Shown piece after piece: positions 23,947 to 32,082 of a stretch of 64,000 bases of DNA. The notes below the pieces were generated by a model. The model ran no database searches and was not told where the DNA came from. It saw nothing but the letters and a program-made list of their open reading frames with translations. This DNA comes from JARBUG01 sp035628915 (GTDB lineage: Bacteria > Bacillota > Sulfobacillia > Symbiobacteriales > Symbiobacteriaceae): the NCBI GenBank assembly GCA_035628915.1, contig DASPIW010000012.1, forward strand, positions 1 through 64,000, in the 5' to 3' direction. The position numbers and the translations under genes are program-made. Each line of letters opens with the position of its first letter. Within the stretch, counting starts at the first letter, position 1.

Positions 23947-25820
23947 GGGTTCTCCCCCCTTGCCGGCTTCAGGTCAGGCTGGACACCGAAGGCCATGCAG
24001 ACGCCGCACACGTCGCACCGCTCCCAACGGCAATCCTCCACTTCGGTTTCGGCCATGGCCCGCTTATGGTCTTCAATCAGCCAGTCCTTAGTCACCCCGG
24101 CAAACAGGTGGTCCCAGGCAAACACTTCAGCGTAGTTCTTCTTTCGGCTGATGTAGAAGTCCGGGTCGACCCCGGCTTCGCGCCAGGCCTGCTTCCAGCA
24201 CGCCGAGTTGAACTGATCGGTCCAGCCGTCGAAGCGGGCGCCGAGTTCCCAGGCCCGCAGCAGCACGGCCGCAATCCGGCGGTCGCCGACGGAGAGCAGC
24301 GTCTCGACATAGCTTGACTCCGAATGGTGGCCTTTGAACTCGATGCGGCGGTCCTTGCACGCCCGTTTGACCACCCACTGGCGGCGCTGCGTCTCCGCAG
24401 GCGGTATCTGGACCTCCCACTGGAACGGCGTGTGCGCCTTGGGCACGAAGGTCGAGACACTGACGGTGACGCGGACGTTCCGCGCCTCCTGCTTCCCGAG
24501 GATCTCCTCAGCGATCTCCAGGGCCCAATAGCCTTTCTCGGCGATGGCCCGCAGGTCGTCGTCGGTCTCGGTGGGCAGGCCGATCATGAAATACAGCTTG
24601 ATCGCCTTGTACCCGGACTGAAAAGCCGCCCGGAACGCCGCCCGGATATCCGAGTCGGAGACCGTCTTGTTGATCACCCGGCGAATGCGGGCAGAGCCGC
24701 CTTCCGGCGCCAGAGTGACGGACGTCCGGTTCACCTTCTGCAGCGCATCGGCTATCTGGATGGAGAACGCGTCGACGCGGGTGGACGGCAGCGTCACGTT
24801 TACGCCGGCGCACGACATTTCGGCCGAGAGCTTGCGGACGGTATTCTCCACGTCGGTATAGTCGGCGGTAGACAGCGAGACCAGCGACAGCTCGTTGTAT
24901 CCGGTGTTCCCGACAATCTGGCGGGCCAGGTCCTGGACGATTTTGGGGGAGCGCTCCCGCACGGGACGGGTCACCATGCCGGCATGGCAGAAGCGGCAGC
25001 CCCGGGTACAGCCGCGGAAGACTTCCACCTGCGCCCGGTCAAAAACGATGTCGATGTTGGGTACCACCGGCGCCGTGGGGAAATTCACCTTGTCGAGGTC
25101 TTCGACTATCGCCCGCTCCACCATCGCCGGTGCGGCAGCGTCCAGCACGGTGTAGCGGTCAATGGTGCCTTCCGCCTTGTAAGAAGGCTCGTAGAAGCCG
25201 GGCACATAGCAGCCCGTAATCCTGGCCAGGCGCCGGAGCAGGTCCGTGCGGCTCCGACGGCCTTCCTGCTTCCACTGCTTGTACACGTCGAGAATCTCGT
25301 GAATCACCTGTTCGCCGTCGCCGAGGACGGCCACGTCAAGGAAGGGCGCCAGCGGCTCGCTGTTGAAGACACAGGGCCCGCCGGCGATCACCAGCGGGTG
25401 CGCTTCGGTGCGGTGGGCGCTGTACAGCGGCACACCGGCCAGGTCCAGGCAGGTGAACACGTTGGAATAGGTCAGGTCGAACAGGAGCGGGAAAGCGATC
25501 AGATCAAAGTGGCCGACCGGGGTCCACGTCTCCATGGTGAAAAGCGGGATTCCTGCTTCCCGCATTTTCGCCTCCATATCGGGCCAGGGGGCGTACGCTC
25601 GCTCACAGCAGGTGTCCGCCCGCCGGTTGATCTGGTGATACATGATTAGCGAACCGAGGTGCGACATGCCGACTTCATACGCATCGGGGAACGTCCATGC
25701 CACCTTGAGATCAACGCCGGCGTGATCCTTCACGACGGCGTTCCATTCCCCGCCGGTGTAGCGCGCCGGTTTGGAGACCTGGGGAAGTATCGCTTCGATC
25801 TTCGCGGCCAGATCACTCAC
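23943..25820 (-). CDS. B12-binding-domain radical SAM protein (TIGR03960 family)
   Basis: The radical SAM cluster motif is visible as EVFRGCTRGCRFCHAGMVTRP (CxxxCxxC variant), preceded by the cobalamin-type domain with VVKDHAGVDLKVAWTFPDAYEVGMSHLG and AGGPCVFNSEPLAPFLDVAVLGDGE. A terminal CDVCGVC could bind a second Fe-S centre. The GTG at 25820 has AAGGAGA upstream and gives 625 residues, close to the usual 600-620; the open frame upstream is non-coding repeat DNA. The function is not established. The M50/M23 genes lie upstream and the DUF2344 partner follows. Confidence 0.92.
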   Translation of the reverse strand: MSDLAAKIEAILPQVSKPARYTGGEWNAVVKDHAGVDLKVAWTFPDAYEVGMSHLGSLIMYHQINRRADTCCERAYAPWPDMEAKMREAGIPLFTMETWTPVGHFDLIAFPLLFDLTYSNVFTCLDLAGVPLYSAHRTEAHPLVIAGGPCVFNSEPLAPFLDVAVLGDGEQVIHEILDVYKQWKQEGRRSRTDLLRRLARITGCYVPGFYEPSYKAEGTIDRYTVLDAAAPAMVERAIVEDLDKVNFPTAPVVPNIDIVFDRAQVEVFRGCTRGCRFCHAGMVTRPVRERSPKIVQDLARQIVGNTGYNELSLVSLSTADYTDVENTVRKLSAEMSCAGVNVTLPSTRVDAFSIQIADALQKVNRTSVTLAPEGGSARIRRVINKTVSDSDIRAAFRAAFQSGYKAIKLYFMIGLPTETDDDLRAIAEKGYWALEIAEEILGKQEARNVRVTVSVSTFVPKAHTPFQWEVQIPPAETQRRQWVVKRACKDRRIEFKGHHSESSYVETLLSVGDRRIAAVLLRAWELGARFDGWTDQFNSACWKQAWREAGVDPDFYISRKKNYAEVFAWDHLFAGVTKDWLIEDHKRAMAETEVEDCRWERCDVCGVCMAFGVQPDLKPARGENP

Positions 25821-26201
25821 TGCGTCCCACGTCTCCTTCGTCGGTAGATAATCGATGTGCCAAATGGATGATACCACGGATAGTGAGAGTTGAAAAAGTG
25901 CCCCGCGTCTCCACAGGTTGGCACTTGTGCCACAGTCCGGCCTTGCATGTGGGAATGGGAACGGGATTTTTACCACGGAAAACGCGGAAGGGGACACGGA
26001 AATCGCGGCAGTGGAAGTGGGAATCAGCGCCATCGCCATTTTATTGTCCCACTCCGTGTCCTCCGCGCCTTCCGCGCCCTCCGTGGCAGAATGCCTCCAA
26101 TACCCCACGCTAGCAGCCTCAATTAAGCGTGGGCAGGCCGGTATCCTGGACGGCCCCCTGAAAAATGACCCCTCATCCCAGAAGAAGAGGGCTTACTTCA
26201 A
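25821..26201. other. Gap with a 9-base-periodic repeat element
   Basis: No gene is recognised between the radical SAM and M50 genes. The centre is filled by the inverted repeat listed separately; the flanks are unremarkable. The gap may carry the radical SAM promoter, but no clear -35/-10 pair was found. Confidence 0.5.
25970..26088. repeat. Imperfect inverted repeat of 9-base CGCGGA-type units
   Basis: The left arm (25973-26007) and right arm (26048-26086) contain runs of CCACGGA, CGCGGAAG and ACACGGA, spaced by 9, which are reverse complements of each other. Similar 9-periodic repeats occur in many environmental genomes. In translation they give spurious TEGAEGAEDTE-like frames. No transposase is nearby. 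Confidence 0.7.
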
Positions 26202-27086
26202 TCATACGTCCAGTATCTGCTCAACCGTCGCCTCAGGGCCCAGTTCCTGAAAGGCTTCCATCAACTCCGCCTCGTACAGCGTGCCCAGGGGCTGCAGGTT
26301 GCGGTCAACCACCAGCACCATATGATACCGGCGCTGGACCAGGTGCTCCATCACCTCCCCTAACCGGGTCCCTTCCACGGCTGCCAGCTGCCGGGCCGCG
26401 AGAACCCGGCTCTCCTTCAACTGCTCGCGCTTGCGCAGAAACTGCCTATATGAACGGTACGTTGCGGTCTCCACCTCCTGTCCTGCCCCGAAAGCCACAA
26501 ACATCCCGCCCACCAGCGGCGTCAGGAAGAGCGTGTGGGCTTCCGTCCGGAGCCAGACCAACAGAGCGGCGCCGGCCATGCCCACGCCGCAAAAGCGGCC
26601 GAGCAGCGCCATCCAGCCCGTTACGCGGCGGTAGCCCCAGCGCTGGGCCATCAGCCCCCGCAGGGCGCGTCCGCCGTCCAGGGGCAGGGCGGGAATCAGG
26701 TTGAAAAAGGCCAGGTTCGCGTTCACATCAAAACAGAACTTGACCAGCCGCTGGTCAAACAGCTGATCCCCGGTCAAGAACAGCATCAGTCCCGCGAGAA
26801 AAAACGACTGAAAAGGCCCTGCCAGGGCGACGGAGGTCTCGGCCTGCGGATCGGTCTCCACCAGGGTATCCAGCCTGGCCATGCCCCCGAACGGCGTGAT
26901 GATCACTTCCTCCACCTGCAGCCCCAACACCCAGGCGACGGCCAGATGGGCGATTTCATGGGCGGTCAGCGAACCGACCAGGATCATCGTCTCGGCGAAG
27001 TACCCGGCGCCGATGGCCACAGCCAGGAGCACCAGGAAGAGCCAGTGGACCCCGATGCGCATCCCCGCCAAGGTGGCCAGTTTCAG
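26202..27086 (-). CDS. M50 family metalloprotease, SpoIVFB-like
   Basis: Intramembrane zinc protease; SpoIVFB activates sigma-K precursor in the mother cell. HEIAH in LTAHEIAHLAVAW gives two zinc ligands and PALPLDGGRALRG the third (NPDG-type). Several membrane segments, then a C-terminal CBS-like regulatory domain as in SpoIVFB. The start may be CTG at 27086, overlapping the M23 stop as CTGA with GGGGAGGGG upstream; the ATG at 27062 is the conservative alternative. Pairing with an M23 protein copies spoIVFA-spoIVFB. Confidence 0.88.
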   Translation of the reverse strand: MKLATLAGMRIGVHWLFLVLLAVAIGAGYFAETMILVGSLTAHEIAHLAVAWVLGLQVEEVIITPFGGMARLDTLVETDPQAETSVALAGPFQSFFLAGLMLFLTGDQLFDQRLVKFCFDVNANLAFFNLIPALPLDGGRALRGLMAQRWGYRRVTGWMALLGRFCGVGMAGAALLVWLRTEAHTLFLTPLVGGMFVAFGAGQEVETATYRSYRQFLRKREQLKESRVLAARQLAAVEGTRLGEVMEHLVQRRYHMVLVVDRNLQPLGTLYEAELMEAFQELGPEATVEQILDV

Positions 27087-27919
27087 TTGCCGTCCCCTCC
27101 CCGCGGCTCGGCACTCAGGGGCAGGAACGGGGCCGGGTCGATGGTCTTGCCGTCCTTGTTGGTCCGGATTTCCAGGTGCAGGTGGGATGAACGGTCGCCC
27201 TCCTTGCCCGTAGGCTTGGCGACGGCTGCCAGAGCCTGGCCCTGCTTCACCTGGTCGCCCGCCTTCACCTTGGCCCCGCCAATCTGGCCGTACAGGGCTA
27301 CAGCGAAACCATGGTCGACTTCCACCAGGGCGCCCAGGTTCGGATCGGTGCCGACTCTGATAACGGTGCCATCCGCAATCGCGACGACGGGAGTTCCCGC
27401 CGGTGCGGACAGATCCAACCCCCCGTGCGGCTCCTGCCCCTTGGGGAGCCACCCGTATCCGTACAATACTCTCCCGTCGACGGGCATGATGGCGTGGGCG
27501 GCGGGATCATCCTCCGCTTCCGGCCCTGCCGGCGGCTGGGCAGGTGTCTTGCCGGGCTGTGCCGGCGCAAGCTTGGTTTCCGGGGCGAACGGCGCCTTCC
27601 CCCCCAACCGAGCCAACTGGCTCTCCCACAGGCCAGCCAGCGCCGGGCGCCACCCGCCCTTCCCCGTCGCCCAGCGGTTCGCCGCGTTCCAGCGTCCGGC
27701 GAAGTCATAGTCGTGGGTGACCGTCCAGGTCAGAGCCTGCCTGACCCGGTCCACGGGAGCCTGAGGAAGGACTGAGACCGTCCAGGCTGCGGCAACCAGG
27801 CATACCGATGCGATCAGCTGAAAAGGGAGCCGGCTGCGGCGAAACCTATCGTATGCCTCCCCGGCCTGTCTGACCAGGCCCGCCCAGGGCTCGGGCCGGG
27901 CCTCCCTGTCACCGGACAT
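27083..27919 (-). CDS. M23 peptidase-domain membrane protein, SpoIVFA-like
   Basis: The cytoplasmic N-terminus and one membrane segment (about residues 34-52) are followed by a linker and a LytM/M23 domain with HGGLDLSAPAGTPV and HLHLEIR. The zinc ligands (HxxxD and HxH) look intact, unlike Bacillus SpoIVFA. In Bacillus SpoIVFA holds SpoIVFB at the forespore membrane; here the domain may still cleave peptidoglycan. A hairpin (CCGTCCA/TGGACGG, 27940-27954) lies just upstream. Length 278 residues. Confidence 0.85.
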   Translation of the reverse strand: MSGDREARPEPWAGLVRQAGEAYDRFRRSRLPFQLIASVCLVAAAWTVSVLPQAPVDRVRQALTWTVTHDYDFAGRWNAANRWATGKGGWRPALAGLWESQLARLGGKAPFAPETKLAPAQPGKTPAQPPAGPEAEDDPAAHAIMPVDGRVLYGYGWLPKGQEPHGGLDLSAPAGTPVVAIADGTVIRVGTDPNLGALVEVDHGFAVALYGQIGGAKVKAGDQVKQGQALAAVAKPTGKEGDRSSHLHLEIRTNKDGKTIDPAPFLPLSAEPRGGDGN

Positions 27920-28153
27920 GATCGTCCCCCCTCCCGTCCATTCCTATGGACGGGCATGGGGTTTATGCCGCCGAACTCGCGGTCTATACCCACGGGCAGA
28001 TCGCGGACAACCCTTTTCTGTGCCCGCAGACAGAGGAGCCCAGTCGGCGCGTAGTGTCTTCACCTCATTAATAGACCAATGTGCCATCAAAGTAGCGTCA
28101 AATCACGCGCGATGAGGCAGAATGGAGAGAAGCAAACTCCGGAGGGGTGCCAC

Positions 28154-29188
28154 GTGACAATTCCCAGCCTGCGCGTTGGCGACAAGACGGCCCGTTACTG
28201 CATCATTCAAGGCGGCATGTCCGTCCGCATTTCCCTGCACCGGCTGGTTGCGGCTGTGGCGCGGGAAGGCGGCGTGGGCACCATCGGCGGCATGGGGATT
28301 CCGCCGGCGGAACTGCGCCGTGAAATACAAGCCGCCCGTGCTCTGACTGACGGCATCATCGGCGTGAATTTGATGTACGCCGGTTACCTGTTTGACCGCC
28401 TCCTCGACGTCTGCATCGAAGAGCGGGTCGACTACGTCGCCATAGGCGCCGGGTTCGCCCGCGGCCCGTTCAAGCGCCTGGCAGAGGCCGGCATTCCGGG
28501 CTTCTGCATCATTTCATCGGTCAAGGCGGCCCGCATCGCCGCCAAGACGGAAGGTGTCACCGGCATTGTCGTCGAGAGCGGCCAGGCCGGCGGCCACCTT
28601 GGCCCCGAGGATCCCGAAATCTCCACGTGGGACCTCTTCCCGCCTGTGCGGGCTGCCCTGCGTGAGTATGGCTTCACCGGGCCCATCATCGCGGCAGGCG
28701 GCATTATCGACCGGGACGATGTCCTGCGGGCTTTGGCCATGGGTGCCGACGGCGTCCAGATTGGCACCCGCTTCGCCATGACGGAAGAGTGCGCGGCCTC
28801 AGACGCCATGAAGGCTGCCTGGCTGGCCGCCACCGGCTCGCAGGTCGAATACTGGAGCCCCACGGGCATGGCGAGCCGGGCCATCGTGCCACATACGGAC
28901 GAGCAGCTGCCCATCGTCGGCCAGAACGGCGTCCGCTGCACCGACTGCCTCAAACACTGCCTGCACCGCGACGAGAAGAAGGCCCACTGCATCTATAATG
29001 CGCTTATCAACGCCCAGCAGGGCGATGTGGAGAACGGCCTCGTCTTCTGCGGCGGCCGGGTCGGCGATATTCACGATATCGTGCCCGTCGCCGATGTCTT
29101 CCGTCGCCTGGTCACCCCGGCCCCCGGCGAGCAGGTGATGCACGCCGTCGGGGTGATGGCCTCAGCCGAAGAAGTCGCTGACATGTAG
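28154..29188 (+). CDS. Nitronate monooxygenase family FMN enzyme
   Basis: TIM-barrel flavoprotein that oxidises alkyl nitronates, or acts as a 2-nitropropane dioxygenase-like or FabK-type enzyme. IIQGGMSVRISLHRLVAAVAREGGVGTIG at the N-terminus, GVNLMYAG, VVESGQAGGHLG and PIIAAGGIIDRDDVLRALAMGADGVQIGTRF are the FMN-binding segments. A Cys-rich insertion (CTDCLKHCLHRDEKKAHC) could bind a metal and is less usual. The GTG at 28154 has GGAGGGG upstream; 344 residues. Confidence 0.85.
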   Translation: MTIPSLRVGDKTARYCIIQGGMSVRISLHRLVAAVAREGGVGTIGGMGIPPAELRREIQAARALTDGIIGVNLMYAGYLFDRLLDVCIEERVDYVAIGAGFARGPFKRLAEAGIPGFCIISSVKAARIAAKTEGVTGIVVESGQAGGHLGPEDPEISTWDLFPPVRAALREYGFTGPIIAAGGIIDRDDVLRALAMGADGVQIGTRFAMTEECAASDAMKAAWLAATGSQVEYWSPTGMASRAIVPHTDEQLPIVGQNGVRCTDCLKHCLHRDEKKAHCIYNALINAQQGDVENGLVFCGGRVGDIHDIVPVADVFRRLVTPAPGEQVMHAVGVMASAEEVADM

Positions 29189-29197
29189 CCAGCAAAG

Positions 29198-29236
29198 AAG
29201 CCGCTGTGAGCCCATGACGGGTTCACAGCGGCTTTT
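29198..29236. terminator. Bidirectional terminator between the NMO and HD-GYP genes
   Basis: The AAGCCGCTGTGA / TCACAGCGGCTT stem is followed by TTTTG on the plus strand and CTTTG on the minus strand. It lies between convergent stops at 29188 and 29246. Confidence 0.85.
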
Positions 29237-29245
29237 GCATGCCCG

Positions 29246-31072
29246 CTACCGGTGACGCACCAAATCAAGGTCGCGACCGCGAATGCGGGCCAATTCCTCG
29301 TCGGGCAGTGCGTGGAGGGCCTCCACCACCCGGGCGTCGAACTGGCGCCCGGCGCCGGCGGTGATCTCTGCGAGGGCGGCCTCATGAGATCTGCCCTTGC
29401 GGTAGGGCCGGTCCGAGGTAATGGCGTCGTAGGCATCTGCGACAGCGAAAATGCGGGCGCCCACAGGTATCGCCTCGCCGCTGAGACTAAACGGATAACC
29501 GGTGCCGTCCCACCGCTCATGATGATGCAGAATGATCGGCGTCGCATCCCGCAGGAAATCTATGCTCTTCAGCATCTCGTAGCCAATGCGCGGATGCTGC
29601 CGCATAACGACCCATTCCTCGTCGTTCAAGGGCCCCTGCTTGCGCAGGATCGAGTCCGGAATGCCGATTTTGCCGATGTCGTGGAGCAGGGCGCCCCGCA
29701 TGATGGGCACCAGCTCCTCTTCCGCCAGCCCTAGCTTCTGCGCCAGGGAAAGCGAGTACTGGACCACCCGGCGCGAGTGGCCTTCCGTCTCGTGATCGCG
29801 CATTTCCAGGGCCTTGATCAGCGCCTCCAGGGTGCCCATGTACGCGCTTTCCACTTCAATGACCGCCTGGCGCATTTCGGCGACCAGGGTGGCGCTGCCC
29901 AGCGCAGAGGCCGTGAGGTTCAGGAACGACTGGAGAATCAACATCTCCTCGACATCGATCGTGCGCTTGCGCGGGAGGTAGATGTCGATCTGACCGAACT
30001 GGTCGGCATCCAGGGCGACAGGTAGCGTGGTCGCCCGGTGCTCCTGCATGTCCGGCTCCCACCCCACCGACTCGGTTACCGACACGGGCGACTGCCGAGC
30101 GGACTTGGTAATCATCAAATGGACGCGGGAAGGGGCCATGAGGCGGGCGGTCACCTGTGCGACGAGGTGGAGCACCGGGGAGACGCCCGAGCGTGCCCGC
30201 GCCAGCGTGGAGGCCACGTCACGGAAGAAGTCCAGGGTGGCGTTCAGCCTGGACCGGTGCTGGGCCGTTAGGGTATAGAGACGGGCATTCTCCAGGGCCA
30301 GGGCCGCCTGGGCCGCAAGCGCCGATACGAGCGAGATCTCGGAAGTGGAGATGGGGCTCCCTTTCTCCTGGAATACCAGGAGGGTGCCCCGGAACTGGTC
30401 GTTGTACAGCAAGGGGATGGCGATCATCCCTTCGACCTTGCCGACCGCGAAAACCGGCTTGAGGCCGGATGTCCGGAAGTCCTTCGCCAGGTTCTCCACC
30501 ACGACGGGCTGCCGGGTCAGCCGGCACCACTCCACCGGTGACGACGCCTTCGCGGACCCTGCGGAGGCTTCAATAAAGGCATCGTCAAACTCTTGGGGCA
30601 ATCCGGCGGATGCAGCCATCGTATAACGGTCAAGTTCGTCAGGGCCCAATACCAGACAGGCTTTCGTGAACCGCGTATACGTAACCACCTGATCGACCAC
30701 CAGCGCTGCCACCTGCTTCAAGTCCAGGACCGCCGTCATGGCCCTGGAAGCCTGCAGCACGGTCTGCAGCTGCCGGTTACGCTGCTCAAGGAACCGGCTT
30801 TTCTCCTCGCTGGCCGCCTCCGAGCGAGCGAGGCGCACCATGAGGCTCTTGGCCATTGATTGCCCCCACCAGGCCATGACAGGTCCGACCAGCAGGAACA
30901 GCATCAGGTTCACCAACCGGTCAGCGGTGGTGCCGGGCTGAATCAGACGGTCCTTCCATACCAACTCAAAGCCGAGTACCAACCCCGCCAGAACCAGCGG
31001 TATGACAGATCGAGTGCGCAATGCCACCTGGTAGTCGGGGGGGTTCGGACCGTGACCATGTTTTGCGGACAC
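29246..31072 (-). CDS. Membrane HD-GYP phosphodiesterase with GAF domains
   Basis: Predicted c-di-GMP hydrolase. Two membrane segments cover residues 23-39 and 52-66, then a coiled coil, a GAF domain (about 110-265) and a second GAF-like region, then HD-GYP at about 415-590. The metal site is ALLHDIGKIGIPDSIL and the GYP motif is HHERWDGTGYPFSL; a conserved HPRIGYEML lies between. The start is GTG with GGAGGGAGC. It is expressed alone, convergent with the NMO gene. Likely senses a small molecule or redox cue. Confidence 0.9.
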   Translation of the reverse strand: MSAKHGHGPNPPDYQVALRTRSVIPLVLAGLVLGFELVWKDRLIQPGTTADRLVNLMLFLLVGPVMAWWGQSMAKSLMVRLARSEAASEEKSRFLEQRNRQLQTVLQASRAMTAVLDLKQVAALVVDQVVTYTRFTKACLVLGPDELDRYTMAASAGLPQEFDDAFIEASAGSAKASSPVEWCRLTRQPVVVENLAKDFRTSGLKPVFAVGKVEGMIAIPLLYNDQFRGTLLVFQEKGSPISTSEISLVSALAAQAALALENARLYTLTAQHRSRLNATLDFFRDVASTLARARSGVSPVLHLVAQVTARLMAPSRVHLMITKSARQSPVSVTESVGWEPDMQEHRATTLPVALDADQFGQIDIYLPRKRTIDVEEMLILQSFLNLTASALGSATLVAEMRQAVIEVESAYMGTLEALIKALEMRDHETEGHSRRVVQYSLSLAQKLGLAEEELVPIMRGALLHDIGKIGIPDSILRKQGPLNDEEWVVMRQHPRIGYEMLKSIDFLRDATPIILHHHERWDGTGYPFSLSGEAIPVGARIFAVADAYDAITSDRPYRKGRSHEAALAEITAGAGRQFDARVVEALHALPDEELARIRGRDLDLVRHR

Positions 31073-31190
31073 AGCGCTCCCTCCTGAGTTTCGTGTACCA
31101 GTCCCCCACTTTAGCGATAAGGCTGGACATTATAGTGTCTAACGTGTAAATTTCTCCACCCACCCACCTTTTTCCTGCCAGCTGGAAAAT

Positions 31191-31219
31191 AAAAGAGGCT
31201 TCCGCAGTGCGGAAGCCTC
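31191..31219 (-). terminator. Terminator after speD
   Basis: A perfect 11-base stem GAGGCTTCCGC/GCGGAAGCCTC (31195-31219) is followed by TTTTATTTT on the minus strand, past the speD stop at 31247. Confidence 0.9.
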
Positions 31220-31246
31220 GGTGCATGCAATATTGGGGTGGCGCCT

Positions 31247-31642
31247 CTACCGGACGGCCGCCAGACGGTACTTGGGGAGATCCTGAATTTCGCCGGTACC
31301 CCGCTGCAGGGCACGATACCCGGCAACGCGTCCGCCAAGGGCCTCCGCCATATAGTCCGTGGCAAGTTCGGGATCAACCGTGGTGCCACAGGTGTAGCAA
31401 TCAATTGCCGCAAAGCCTTCTTCCGGATAGGTGTGAATCGAAAGGTGGGATTCTGAGAGGACCAGCACTCCCGTCACACCCTGCGGATCGAACTGAATGA
31501 AGTTCTCGCCGACGATTGTGGCCCCGCAGCGGCTAACCGCCTCCACCATGACGCTCTTGAGATAAGCGGCGTCGTTGAGCTTGTCGAAGGAAACGTCCCG
31601 AAGATCCATGGTGACATGACGACCATACGTAGAGAAAGCCAT
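31247..31642 (-). CDS. speD: S-adenosylmethionine decarboxylase proenzyme
   Basis: Pyruvoyl enzyme that supplies decarboxylated AdoMet for spermidine. LSESHLSIHTYPE holds the Glu-Ser self-cleavage site that gives the pyruvoyl group; FAAIDCYTCG contains the catalytic Cys. At 131 residues this is the class 1B bacterial/archaeal type. AGGGGGAGA precedes the ATG. It lies alone behind a strong promoter and a 200-base leader; no speE is in the window. Confidence 0.95.
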   Translation of the reverse strand: MAFSTYGRHVTMDLRDVSFDKLNDAAYLKSVMVEAVSRCGATIVGENFIQFDPQGVTGVLVLSESHLSIHTYPEEGFAAIDCYTCGTTVDPELATDYMAEALGGRVAGYRALQRGTGEIQDLPKYRLAAVR

Positions 31643-32082
31643 TTGTATCTCCCCCTGTGGCGTATTCTAGCCCTCTCAAGCTAGACGGGACCATCGTCAC
31701 GCCAACGGGGGAAAAGTCGGGCACCTCGTCGGAAGCCCCAACCCTTTAAGGCGTACTAGGTTCCTGTGTAATTGGACCGCGTGTTGAGCCGTCTCAAACC
31801 TCCGTAAGTTGGGCAACGGGAAGACGTTGGTGCGTTCGTAGCACAATAACCTGGATTGTAAGAGAAGCGAACGGTATTGTCAATGCTTCAATGAAGATGG
31901 GAAAATCATCGCACGCAAGACGTTTCCGTTGCCGTCCTTGGTTTAGGTAACCTAGCACATCATAGCGAAAAGTGGCCCCAACTTCAAGGGCATTGAGCAA
32001 GATTTCCGAGCGATTTTATCCATTGCTGCATACCCGGATTGCATCGATGAAACGCCTTGTGGCAGTAAGGCTCGCATGGGGC
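31643..32082 (-). promoter_or_regulatory. speD: Gap between cobQ and speD with a long speD leader
   Basis: The predicted transcript starts near 31848, giving a speD leader of about 206 bases with several inverted segments and no ORF with a ribosome binding site. I could not match a known riboswitch class. The part between cobQ and the promoter holds no gene that I can support. Confidence 0.5.
31855..31883 (-). promoter_or_regulatory. Near-consensus sigma-A promoter for speD
   Basis: TTGACA (31878-31883) and TACAAT (31855-31860) with a 17-base spacer on the minus strand. Confidence 0.8.

Noticed and set aside
24324..25649. Long plus-strand frame opposite the radical SAM gene
   Set aside because: No ribosome binding site or domain; the opposite strand has a clear iron-sulfur motif.
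31794..32000. 68-codon minus-strand ORF between cobQ and speD
   Set aside because: The near-consensus promoter of speD lies within it and no ribosome binding site was seen.
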